Source of the DNA: Eutreptiella sp. 'Long Island Sound 2002'
Lineage: Eukaryota > Euglenozoa > Euglenophyceae > Eutreptiales > Eutreptiaceae
Assembly (NCBI GenBank): GCA_964036045.1
Contig: OZ038382.1
Span: 4,069,789 to 4,133,788 of the forward strand
Direction: 5' to 3'
Length of the DNA: 64,000 nt
This document shows positions 21,461 to 31,044 of the stretch, one piece after another. The translations under genes and the position numbers were made by a program. Every line of letters starts with the position of its first letter. The stretch's first letter is position 1. The notes beneath the pieces were generated by a model, which had not been told where the DNA came from, did not search any database, and was given only the letters and a program-made list of their open reading frames with translations.

Positions 21461-22509
21461 GGAAACACCAGGGGAAGGGACCCGAGCCGGCGACAAGGAC
21501 CCCCCCCCACACACCACAGCCGGGAAGGCCCGGGCACGACACCGCCCCAAGCGACACGGAAAAGAGACAGAAGGAGGAGGGCACGCAAAGGGGACAGCAA
21601 GGGGACGCACCACCAACAGACCCCAGCCAAGGGGGGCGGGGAACCACACAGCCGAGACAGGGGGGGGGGCACGACACACAGCCCCCACACCAAACAGGGC
21701 CGCCAAACCACGCCCGCAAAGGCGAGGGCAGGCGCCCAAACGCACCACCAACACACCGCACACACGCCCGAGCGTGCACACAACACACACACCCACAACC
21801 GCCACCGACACGAGCCCCACAAGCGCACACCACACACCAAAGAGCAGGCGCCGCCCGCACCACACACGCAACACACACAAACCCAAACAACAGGAACCCA
21901 GCAACCCCCCCCCGCCAGGGGGGCTGCAGGGCCGCCAGAAGCCGCTAGGACGCAAAGGAGGACCCACCAAGCCCGCAGCCAGGAGTGGCGAACGGCCACA
22001 CCCAGTAACACCCGAACGGCCACGCCCAACACCAGGACCGGGCACTACGACACCCACACCAGCACCGCCACCAACGCCCAAACCGGACGCCACGACACCC
22101 TCACCAGCGGACACACCCGAAACCAGCGGAAGCACCATCGGCAACACCAGCGACCCCAGCACCCACCCAAACACTAGGACAAGGGACACCCTCACCAACA
22201 ACAAACCAACACAAAAAGCCACCCAACACTGACCAGCCGATCCGGTCCCCCACCGGCTCGCACCCAGAACCACCGCCACCGGCATCCACGCCGTCGGAAA
22301 CACCAACACCGCCAAAAATCAAGCCAGCACAACACCCTCACAACACCGTCACCGCCGGCACCAACGCCTACGACACCTACGCATGCCACCGCCGGTTCCA
22401 GCACCTACATCACCCAAGCCAACGGCATCAAGAACACCATCGCCGGCAACACCCCACCATCAGCGTCGCCACCAGCAACCTCTGCCACCGGAGGACACCG
22501 AAACCACCA

Positions 22510-24450
22510 CAGCCGGTGAGCCAACAAACCACCAAGCCCCGGCCAGGGGAAGCGAGGGCACGCGCCCGGAACCACCATGCAATCCCCGGCGACACCCACA
22601 CCACCGGCGCCGCCAACACCACCCTCACCCACGACACCACCCGGAGCAACACCTACGCCACCTACACCAACAGCAGCACCAGCAGACCACACCACCTACT
22701 GCACACCCCCCCAGACAGAGCCACAGAAACCGACCACCGCCCTGAACGCAAGCCGCTGACCACCCACACACAGACCCACGCCAACCACCACCAGCATCAG
22801 CAGCGTCCGAGACGCCGAGAACCATAGCGACGCCCACAACGACCTCACCACCGGCATCACCGACACCGACACCGGCAGTACGGCCCCAGCACCGACAAAC
22901 CAGAGCGTCAACGGCAATCGCCACGGCAACACCGCCCGGTACGACACCATCGGCATCAACAACACCAAGGGAGCCAACACACAGGCCAGCGACACCCATG
23001 GGTACCTCCACCAGGAGTGGCGAGGTCCCACCCCCGCCGTCAGAACACCACCATCCACCAGGGCAACACCCGCAGCGCCCACATCGGCCACAGCTCCACC
23101 GGCGGCGCCCTCGCCAGCACCGTCACAAACACCGCGACGGCCGGCCACGAGTGGCACGCCCGGAACCGCCGACCACCCAAACACAGGCCGCGCCCAGCAC
23201 CAACACCAACAACGCCCACGCCAACAGACCACCACAACACACGCCAACCACCAAGTAACACATAAGGCACCCTCGCCTTCGGCAACACCAACGCCACCAA
23301 CACCCACGGCACTATCCACACCACCACCAACCCCACCAACGACGGGCCGAGGTGCCGTCACCTACAACGCCCCCAACACCACGACCACGGCCCCGCCACC
23401 TAGGGCAACCCCACCAACGGCGTCACCAAGGACGCCAGCACGGCTGGCGAACGAACGCCACCGAGCCCTCAGCCAGGAGAGGCGAACGCCCACACCCAGC
23501 AACACCCGAACGGCCACGCCCAGACCCAGGGCCAGGAACTGCGACACCCACACCTGCACCGCCGCCAACACCCAAACCGAACACCACAACACCCTCACCA
23601 ACGGGGACGCCCGGAACCAACAACGGACCAACACAAGAAACCACCCAGCGGCCAAGTTACACCCAAGGCGTTCCAACCGCGCCACCCACCGGCCCGCACC
23701 CAGAACCACCACCAGCACCAGCAGCAGCCACTGACAACCCACACACAGACCCACACCAACCACCAGCAGCATCAACAACATCAGAGACACCGTGAACCAT
23801 AGCAGCGCCCGCAACGACCTCACCACCGGCACCACCGACGGCGCCACCGGCAGTGCGACCTCACCGACAGCAACCCGGAGCATCCCCCATCCCGCATCCC
23901 GGTGAGACACCATCGGCAGCAAGGACACCGAGGGGGCCAAGGCCAACCCACCAGCCAACGACGCACGTGGGAACCTCCGCCAGGAGTGGCGAGGTCCCCC
24001 CTCCGCCGTCAGAACACCGCCAGGGCAGCACCTACAACACCCTACAACGCCAACACACACAGCTCCCCTGGCAGCACCCCCACCAACGCCAACACCGACA
24101 CCACCGACAGCGGCAACACGGCGACACCACCACCCAACCGCAGCAAGGTCACCCTAAACAGCAACCGCAGCAACACCTGTCACTACGGACCCACGGACAG
24201 CCGACACCACCAGGACCACAGACCGGCCAAACACCAGCCACGAATGGCACGCCCGGAACCACCGAACACCAGCACACAGGCCACCGGACCACCGCGAGAC
24301 ACACCACCGCCAACCCCACCAACGACGAACCGAGGTACCGTCACCCACAACACCCCTAACACCACCACCACGACCCCGGCACAGAGTAACACCTAGGGCG
24401 CCCCCATCGACGACACCACCAAGGACGCCACCACGGCTGGCGAACAAACG
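22510..24450 (+). repeat. ~970-bp direct duplication of CA-rich sequence
   Basis: Matching landmarks recur ~970-1,000 bp apart. The ACCCACACACAGACCCACGCC region near 22,765 matches ~23,735; CGCCGTCAGAACACC near 23,035 matches ~24,003; GGCACGCCCGGAACC near 23,155 matches ~24,246; CCACCAACGACG near 23,333 matches ~24,317. A further copy of the 21,978-22,140 segment lies at 23,478-23,640. The copies are diverged. The sequence is dominated by ACC/CAC triplets; no gene is supported. Confidence 0.65.
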
Positions 24451-25740
24451 CCACCAGCGCCGCCAACCACGCCCCCAACCAAGGGTAGAAACAACAACGC
24501 CACACGCCATCGCACCCACCGCATCGAAATCACCCGGAGCAATGTCAACATCAACCAGGGGTCCCCACCACCCACCCAAGCAGCACAAAACACCACAGCA
24601 ACACCACCACACCCTCGCCACCAGCGACACCACCGCCAGCACCCTCCGCCGGGAATGGCGAGGAGAAGGCCCAACAGCGCGGACCCACCCAACGTCCCCG
24701 GCACCCTCACCATCGGACCGTCACCACCGGCGCCGACCCCCAACACACCACCGTCACCAACGCCACCGACCCCGGACGCAAAAATCACACAGCCCGCACA
24801 CACGGCACCAGCCAGAGCAACGCCGACACCACTCCCGGCCAACTCACACGAACACCACCGGAAGCACCACCGTCGACCGAACGCCACGGCGACCCCAGGG
24901 TACGAGTCCCCCCCACCATCTGCACGGCCAGCGACACCGTCACCGGCACCAACCGGAACACCGACAACGGCAGCCTCACCAACAACCGACACCCCCCTAC
25001 CGCTGCCACCCACCAGTCACGCCACCCGCCGTCAAAGCCACCCACCAATGCCGCACCCCGAACCACACTTACACCCGAAACCGGCACCAGCACGCCCGGC
25101 CGAACCGTCAATGGCACCACCGCCATGGCACCGCCTACGCTCACCACCGCCACCACCACCCCACGCGAGACCAGGAACCCCCGGCGTCGCCAACGGCCTC
25201 AACGAGCACCGACACCACCAACACCACCACCGCCGGACAGGGACTACCCACAAACCAGGAACATCTCCACCACCAACAACCAATACACCACCCGCGGCAC
25301 CCCACCATCGCCGACACCACCACGGCACCCATCACACCTCCACCACCGGAGGCGACGTGGGCCACACCACCCGTCAACTACAGCACCCTCGCCACCACCG
25401 CCACATCCGGCTCACAAACGTTACCGCCGACAACACCACATACGCCCATACGTCACCCACGCCATGCTCACCGACCATCACCTCGTCATCAGAGACACCA
25501 ACACCACCGGCGACGACGACAGCGACAACAGCTGACCCACCAGCTAACCACCATCAACCATAGCCCAGCACCAGCTTCATCTACTCTAACGCCCATACCA
25601 CCCTCGCCAACAGCGCCGCCACCGACACAATCATCCACTCCGGCGCCCACACCACCCTCACCACCAACATCACCAACACCACCACCCCCAAGGTCAGGGC
25701 CCGCGGGAAACAGAACGGCAGAGCGAGCACGCCACCACCC
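24450..25740 (+). other. CA-rich low-complexity DNA, no gene seen
   Basis: ACC/CAC-rich degenerate sequence continuing the LINE B 5' region. Long open frames on several strands are compositional, caused by few T and G, and hold no recognised domain. Confidence 0.5.
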
Positions 25741-25799
25741 GCACGCGTCGCCCACCCTATCGTACACCGCTCCGCAACACGCCCCCCCCCGCTTCCCCT

Positions 25800-26054
25800 G
25801 ACAGGGCGTGCGCTCCAGCCCACTGCTGGGAAGACGACTTCGACATCCTCCCGGCCATCCGACACCTACTGGCAGCCACGGCCCCGCGCCCACAAGCCCA
25901 CCAGCAACCCACGGAACCGCAAGAGCCCGACCACCCCATGCCACCACGCTCCATATCCCCCGCGTCCACCGCAGACCGGAACGCGGAACACCGGCGAGAG
26001 GAGCCCGACCCCGGCCGCGCCGCCACGCCCCCACCGCCCCCCCCCCCAAAAAAA
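25800..26054 (+). pseudogene. possible out-of-frame N-terminal extension of LINE B ORF1
   Basis: A protein-like frame (CAPAHCWEDDFDILPAIRHL, later the ATG at 25,938 opening MPPRSISPAS) runs up to a homopolymer C then A run at about 26,037-26,054. Beyond the run, the ORF1 frame reads NIYATLASTLAP directly into its ATG at 26,089. A single-base change in the run would fuse the two. This may be a real frameshift in the copy, a sequencing error, or coincidence. Confidence 0.35.
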
Positions 26055-26088
26055 CATCTACGCCACGCTGGCCAGCACCCTAGCCCCC

Positions 26089-29000
26089 ATGGACGCCGAG
26101 CAGTACTACCAGTCCATCCAACGAGACCTCCCTGACGACCACGCGACCCTCCAGGGGTGGAAGCAGGAGAAAAGGTACGACAACGAGTGGGGCACAGAGG
26201 AAGACCTTCTCTGGGACGACACCTGGAAAGGCACCGCGGACGCCTTCCTGGAAGCAGCAGCCGAAACCTACCCCCGCCCGCCCGGGGACACCAGACACGG
26301 CCTCCACGCCCTCCTAGCGTTCCACAGCTGGAAACACCGCCACACCGTCACCCTCCACCCCCTCGACCACAATCCGCACCGATGGACACCTGAAGACGAC
26401 GCCACAGCCACCATCACCGTACAGCAAAGCCCCGAGAACCCGGAGGAATACCACATCACCTGGGACGATCCGGCACCCCACCCCCCCGCCTCCCCCACCC
26501 TCCCAGATGTCTTCGCCGCCATCAGTGCAGAGCTCCAGGAGGCCAAAGCCCCCCAGCAACTGGACGAAGACATGCCCCAGGCACCATCACCATCAACCAC
26601 ACAAGACCAACCCCGCACAGAGCCCCTCACCCACCCCATCACCACAATGGAGCTCCCCCCACAACACCGCACCACCCCAAACCGAAACGGGTTTCGAGAC
26701 CTGCCGCGGGAATGGGCGGTCCACAATGGCACACTCCGATGGGACGAAATCACACCGGGCCTCCAGGCCATCCGCCTCCACTCAATCGCAGAGCCCACCA
26801 CCACCTGGGCACTACCGACGGACCGCCACCACCTCCTCCTCACCGTCCAAGGCGATGCCACGATCACACCCACGGAAGGAGACCCCGTAACAGCAGCCCC
26901 CGCCCACGCCGTCCACATACCCCCGCAAGCATCGTCGGCACCTATGACGGTGCATCCAGGCCCGACCCCTTGGCAGGCCATCGTCATCACCTACCCCGCC
27001 CCCAATGACCACACACACACCTGGCAGCAACGATGGGAGGACATCCGAGGGGACCTCCTCCAAGAACACCTAGGGCTCAAACGCACCCACCACACCCTAC
27101 AACCGATACGAGGAGTAGGCCAAGCGTCACACGGCATACACGCCCCGGGAGTATGGGCCTACGCCACACCCATAAACCCACAAGCAGCGGAGGACATCAA
27201 GACCGCCCTATCCATCCAGCAAGCCCAGACCCAAACCCCGCACCGCAACACCCAACGAGGCTACACAATTTGGTGGGCGTACCAAGACCATGACACCCTC
27301 ACCCCCCCACCGGGGGCCCCCCCTCTAGACACCAACACCACCGCCCTCCTCCAAGCCGCAACAGCGGCAGCCACACAGGTAGGGGCCCCGGAAACCTGGG
27401 GCCCACAATACCTGGTCGAAACCAAAGTGGCGCCCCACGCGAAGGGCCAAGACAAGCCCCCAACACCGAAGCCGCTCCACCCCCCGCTCAAGCTAGACCC
27501 GACGGAGCACACCCCCCAGGATGAATGGGCGACCCACTACATCATCCCCCACACCACCACCCGCAAGAACGACGCCGCCAAGATCACCGTCACCCGCCAC
27601 CTCCCCCACACCACACAGGTGTATGAGCTGACGGCCCCCAACGTCCTCGTCACCCGTCGCCGACACGACGAGCGATACACCATACAGGCGGAAGGGGCCG
27701 CCGCGACCACCCTGTACACATGGGCAACACGGGGGGACCTCCCACACCCCACCCTCCACCACGCCCCCTCCTGGCCCACCCCCTTCCACACAGCGGACCG
27801 CCCCAACAAGAAGCCCAAACACACGGGTGTGCACACCCACGCCCAGGAGGCCCAGCACCGACACGAAGCGAGGCGCAAGGCCCGCACCCTCCACGACGAC
27901 CACACCATCCCCCGCATCGGCGCCCCCCCCGCCAGGGTATCAGATACCACCCACAACCGCACGATCACAGGCATCACCACGAACTGCCTGAACCCAGCGG
28001 CGTCGCGGGCAGACGCCGTATGGATCAGCGAAGGGCGCTCCCACACACGGGCGGTGGCGCGCCTCCACAACATCCAACCCCACAAACTCCAGCGCGCCGT
28101 TGGACCCTTCGCCGTACACGTCACCCCGTACGGCATCGACCACCCCCGGTGTGAGCACCATGACCCGCCCTGCTCCACCCCATGCACCTCGCCCCTGCGC
28201 CAACCGCTGCCGGCCCCCACCATCACGGGCAACATGTACCTGGGCACCGTACCTGGAGACCCGGGCATATACATCCTGCCCAACAGGTCCAGGGAACACG
28301 CCATCCCCCTCCACTGTGTGGAATCCCTCACCCTGGGACCACCCCCACCAAAACACCAACACCAACACATCCCGGGGGACAAACGGACACAGGCCCCAGA
28401 CGGGGGAAAAAAGGCCCACCAACGCGCCCTGGCCCACATCACCCTCCACCCCGCAGCCCACCTACCAAAGGACTTCGGCACGGAGCGCCACATCGTCCTG
28501 GAGGGCCAAGCCCACCACATCATCACCGCCGCCCTGTACACCCTCGCCGCCCACGAACGCCACTGGGACCCCACAACCATCCCAGCAATGCCCCCACCGC
28601 CCCAAGGCCCCAACGATCCCGTCACCCCCTTCCACATCGATCAACTCCTAAGCCGCAAGGCCCCCCCACACCTCCACCCCTCCAGGATGCCACTAGCCAT
28701 TGCATCGTGGGACACCCTGGACACCCCCCCCCAACAACCCGCCATCCACATCCTCAAAGCGGACACCCAATGGTGGGTCCTCCACTGGGCACACGGAGTC
28801 CTCATGGCGGCCCAGGCCTATACCCCGGAAATGGACCCGGAAGACCCCCCACGGGGCCAGCAGCGACTCCTCCAAGCCACCACCCTCACAGGCCGCGAAG
28901 GCGCCCCCTGGGAAGCCCTCCACACAGCACTCTACTGGGCTCAAGGCTCCCCCAACGGCCCGGACACACCGGAACCCACAGAGGCCTGGGTCAGGCAGGC

Positions 29001-29817
29001 CAAGGCCATGAGGAACTACCACCCCTTCGACGACAGCCCCGCCGCACTGCCATGGCCAACAGATCCCCCGGAGACCGTACGCAAGCTCGCCGACATCATA
29101 CGCAGCCACGCGAAAGCGAAAATGCAAACACCGGCAGAACCCCCACTGAGGGATCCAGATCAGCAAGCAACGCACCCCTTCTTCCAACCCCATGCCCCCC
29201 CAGCCCCGCCACCTCCAGTCCCACCCAAGCGAACGAGACGACAAAAGGGCGCACCCGCCCCCAGCCAAGCCGGAAAAGCAGCAACCTCCCGACCCCCCGC
29301 ATCCCACCCGACCCACCCGACGAACCCAGACCAAGCATCCTCGTCATCCTCCCTGCCACCACTACCACCGCCCCACCCGGACCAGGCATCCTCATCATCC
29401 TCCCTCCCACCACCAGCACAGGCCCCGCCCAAAGCGTACCCAGGGTTCGAAAAAGGTGCGAAGGTCCGACAGCCCTTCCGCAACGACCACACAGGCGACT
29501 GGATCTGGTGTGAGGGCACGATCCAGTACCGCCTCAAGGGACCGGGGGACAACGGGGGGCCACAGATCCGGGTGATCTGGCACCGCCAAAAGGAGCTAGA
29601 CCAAGGCAACAGCGCCCCGGACAAACCACTGGGCGACACCCTGGAACTCACCAGCGCCCACCCCATCCGGCTCCGCACCGAAGAGAACAAGGCCCACACA
29701 GGCACCAAATACACTGGGGAGCTCCCCCCGGAGTGGAGCCAAGGCCTCCCCCCGCCGCGCCTACCCAAACGCCCACAAACCGGCAAAAAGTCCCCAACCC
29801 CCAGTCCCCCTCCCTGA
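26089..29817 (+). CDS. LINE B ORF1 protein, 1,242 aa
   Basis: Long intact ORF from ATG 26,089 to TGA 29,815. No family is recognised with certainty. Residues ~200-300 (around HHLLLTVQGDATITPTEG and HAVHIPPQASSAP) have the strand-turn pattern of a cupin-like beta barrel. Residues ~1,020-1,100 are Pro/Ser-rich, with repeated PDQASSSSS motifs. Residues ~1,120-1,200 (VRQPFRNDHTGDWIWCEGTI) look like a small SH3/Tudor-like barrel. By position it is the ORF1 product, expected to bind element RNA or chromatin. It is far larger than most LINE ORF1 proteins. The following endonuclease is in the same frame beyond the TGA. Confidence 0.75.
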   Translation: MDAEQYYQSIQRDLPDDHATLQGWKQEKRYDNEWGTEEDLLWDDTWKGTADAFLEAAAETYPRPPGDTRHGLHALLAFHSWKHRHTVTLHPLDHNPHRWTPEDDATATITVQQSPENPEEYHITWDDPAPHPPASPTLPDVFAAISAELQEAKAPQQLDEDMPQAPSPSTTQDQPRTEPLTHPITTMELPPQHRTTPNRNGFRDLPREWAVHNGTLRWDEITPGLQAIRLHSIAEPTTTWALPTDRHHLLLTVQGDATITPTEGDPVTAAPAHAVHIPPQASSAPMTVHPGPTPWQAIVITYPAPNDHTHTWQQRWEDIRGDLLQEHLGLKRTHHTLQPIRGVGQASHGIHAPGVWAYATPINPQAAEDIKTALSIQQAQTQTPHRNTQRGYTIWWAYQDHDTLTPPPGAPPLDTNTTALLQAATAAATQVGAPETWGPQYLVETKVAPHAKGQDKPPTPKPLHPPLKLDPTEHTPQDEWATHYIIPHTTTRKNDAAKITVTRHLPHTTQVYELTAPNVLVTRRRHDERYTIQAEGAAATTLYTWATRGDLPHPTLHHAPSWPTPFHTADRPNKKPKHTGVHTHAQEAQHRHEARRKARTLHDDHTIPRIGAPPARVSDTTHNRTITGITTNCLNPAASRADAVWISEGRSHTRAVARLHNIQPHKLQRAVGPFAVHVTPYGIDHPRCEHHDPPCSTPCTSPLRQPLPAPTITGNMYLGTVPGDPGIYILPNRSREHAIPLHCVESLTLGPPPPKHQHQHIPGDKRTQAPDGGKKAHQRALAHITLHPAAHLPKDFGTERHIVLEGQAHHIITAALYTLAAHERHWDPTTIPAMPPPPQGPNDPVTPFHIDQLLSRKAPPHLHPSRMPLAIASWDTLDTPPQQPAIHILKADTQWWVLHWAHGVLMAAQAYTPEMDPEDPPRGQQRLLQATTLTGREGAPWEALHTALYWAQGSPNGPDTPEPTEAWVRQAKAMRNYHPFDDSPAALPWPTDPPETVRKLADIIRSHAKAKMQTPAEPPLRDPDQQATHPFFQPHAPPAPPPPVPPKRTRRQKGAPAPSQAGKAATSRPPASHPTHPTNPDQASSSSSLPPLPPPHPDQASSSSSLPPPAQAPPKAYPGFEKGAKVRQPFRNDHTGDWIWCEGTIQYRLKGPGDNGGPQIRVIWHRQKELDQGNSAPDKPLGDTLELTSAHPIRLRTEENKAHTGTKYTGELPPEWSQGLPPPRLPKRPQTGKKSPTPSPPP

Positions 29818-29862
29818 CGGGGCAAGGGCCGAGGGCACAAGCCTCCACAGCCCCGGCCCGCC
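29815..29862 (+). promoter_or_regulatory. candidate stop-codon readthrough signal between ORF1 and endonuclease
   Basis: The ORF1 stop is UGA followed by CGG, a context known from viral readthrough sites. Just downstream, CGGGGC (from 29,818) can pair with GCCCCG (about 29,852). The next ORF is in the same frame and has no ATG near its start. This would yield an ORF1-endonuclease-RT fusion. It is inference from context only. Confidence 0.4.
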
Positions 29863-30918
29863 CCCACCGAGGCCACCGTCAACCTCCTCGACCTCAACCA
29901 CCCGGCCGTCACATACTCCAAGGACGCCACAACCGCCCTCCAAGAGCTCCCGATGGCACAGGGGCCGGGGTGGGTCCCCCACCTCCTCACCTTCCAGGAA
30001 CAAGGCCTACAGCGCGACGACCCCCCGGAAACCACCCCCATATATACCCCGGACCAGAAAGCGTACAAATGCTACTGGCACAAGGGGACCCCCCTATACG
30101 CCCAAACCGGCATCCACGTCCACCTCGTCCACCACCTCAGCGTCCCAGGGAGGCTAGGTGTCTATGAGGTCGTCGGGGACGGATGGCAACTCAACGTCAT
30201 CAACACCCACGTCCCCTTCGGCGAAGCCACGGAACCCTTCCTCCAGGCCCTGGCCGAGGCGTACCGCCAAATGGCCATGCTCGCCCCCACAGTCATCATC
30301 GGCGACATGAACGCCGCCCCCACCCCAGCGGACCGAGGAGGACAGGCCACACCCCAGGACCAAGCAGTCCGCGACACCATCGAAATGCTGGGGCTCGTGG
30401 ACCTAACAGCCAGCCTCGAAGGCCAACCATCCCACTTCCCCCACCAAACGGATGCCGCCCCATCCCGCATCGACGTATGCTATGGCGACCCCACCACCAT
30501 CATCCGAGCGGAGGCCCGATATGGACCCCTCCCGCTGGGACCCACAGGCCATAGCCCCCTGCACATCCGCCTCACCATCCCCAACCTTCCCCCCAGCCCC
30601 CCAGAAGATGCGGACCAAGGCCTACCACCCCCCCTGAAGATGCCCCCGCTGCATGACAAGCATGCCTGGTCCCGATATCACAGGGCCATAGACCGCGCCT
30701 GGCGCATCCAACCAGACCCCACCGACCTGCTCACAGCCATGCGCACGGCCGCCGTCGCCTGCGGCTTCCAGCAACACCCCCACACAGACGACGACAAACC
30801 ACCCACGGCCCTGGGGGACATGCTCCATGACCTCTGGCATGCGAAGCAACAACTGGCGACCCTCCTCCACACCGACACCCCCCAAACCCGCCGCCAGATA
30901 CACCACTGCAGGACATAG
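29818..30918 (+). CDS. LINE B AP-like endonuclease domain
   Basis: In frame with ORF1 (after its TGA) and with RT (after a TAG at 30,916-30,918). It opens with ATVNLLDLNHPAVTYS, then LLTFQEQG (catalytic Glu, ~29,992), LNVINTHVPFGE, TVIIGDMNAAP (~30,292-30,321) and APSRIDVCYG. It nicks target DNA to prime reverse transcription. The last motif reads GPTGHSPLHIRL, where the usual Ser-Asp-His is Thr-Gly-His, so the Asp is missing. The first ATG in frame is at 29,953, inside the domain, which suggests expression by readthrough from ORF1. The TAG lies in the linker to RT. Confidence 0.8.
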   Translation, partial: RGKGRGHKPPQPRPAPTEATVNLLDLNHPAVTYSKDATTALQELPMAQGPGWVPHLLTFQEQGLQRDDPPETTPIYTPDQKAYKCYWHKGTPLYAQTGIHVHLVHHLSVPGRLGVYEVVGDGWQLNVINTHVPFGEATEPFLQALAEAYRQMAMLAPTVIIGDMNAAPTPADRGGQATPQDQAVRDTIEMLGLVDLTASLEGQPSHFPHQTDAAPSRIDVCYGDPTTIIRAEARYGPLPLGPTGHSPLHIRLTIPNLPPSPPEDADQGLPPPLKMPPLHDKHAWSRYHRAIDRAWRIQPDPTDLLTAMRTAAVACGFQQHPHTDDDKPPTALGDMLHDLWHAKQQLATLLHTDTPQTRRQIHHCRT

Positions 30919-31044
30919 ATAGCCCAAATCAGGGCGGACCTGCAGCGGTGGCACATCCACAGGCAACAGCGCATCGCCCAGGAACACGAACGGTATGCGC
31001 AACACGAACTCCCCTACAAGGACATCCGCCACCTCAACGACGCC

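Noticed and set aside
21437-22232. Plus-strand ORFs of 200-356 codons in CA-rich DNA
   Set aside because: Low complexity Thr/Pro/His translations, overlapping in several frames, no domain.
27537-28637. Long minus-strand ORFs opposite LINE B ORF1
   Set aside because: Shadow frames of a C/A-biased coding strand; the plus-strand ORF is far longer and continuous with endonuclease and RT.
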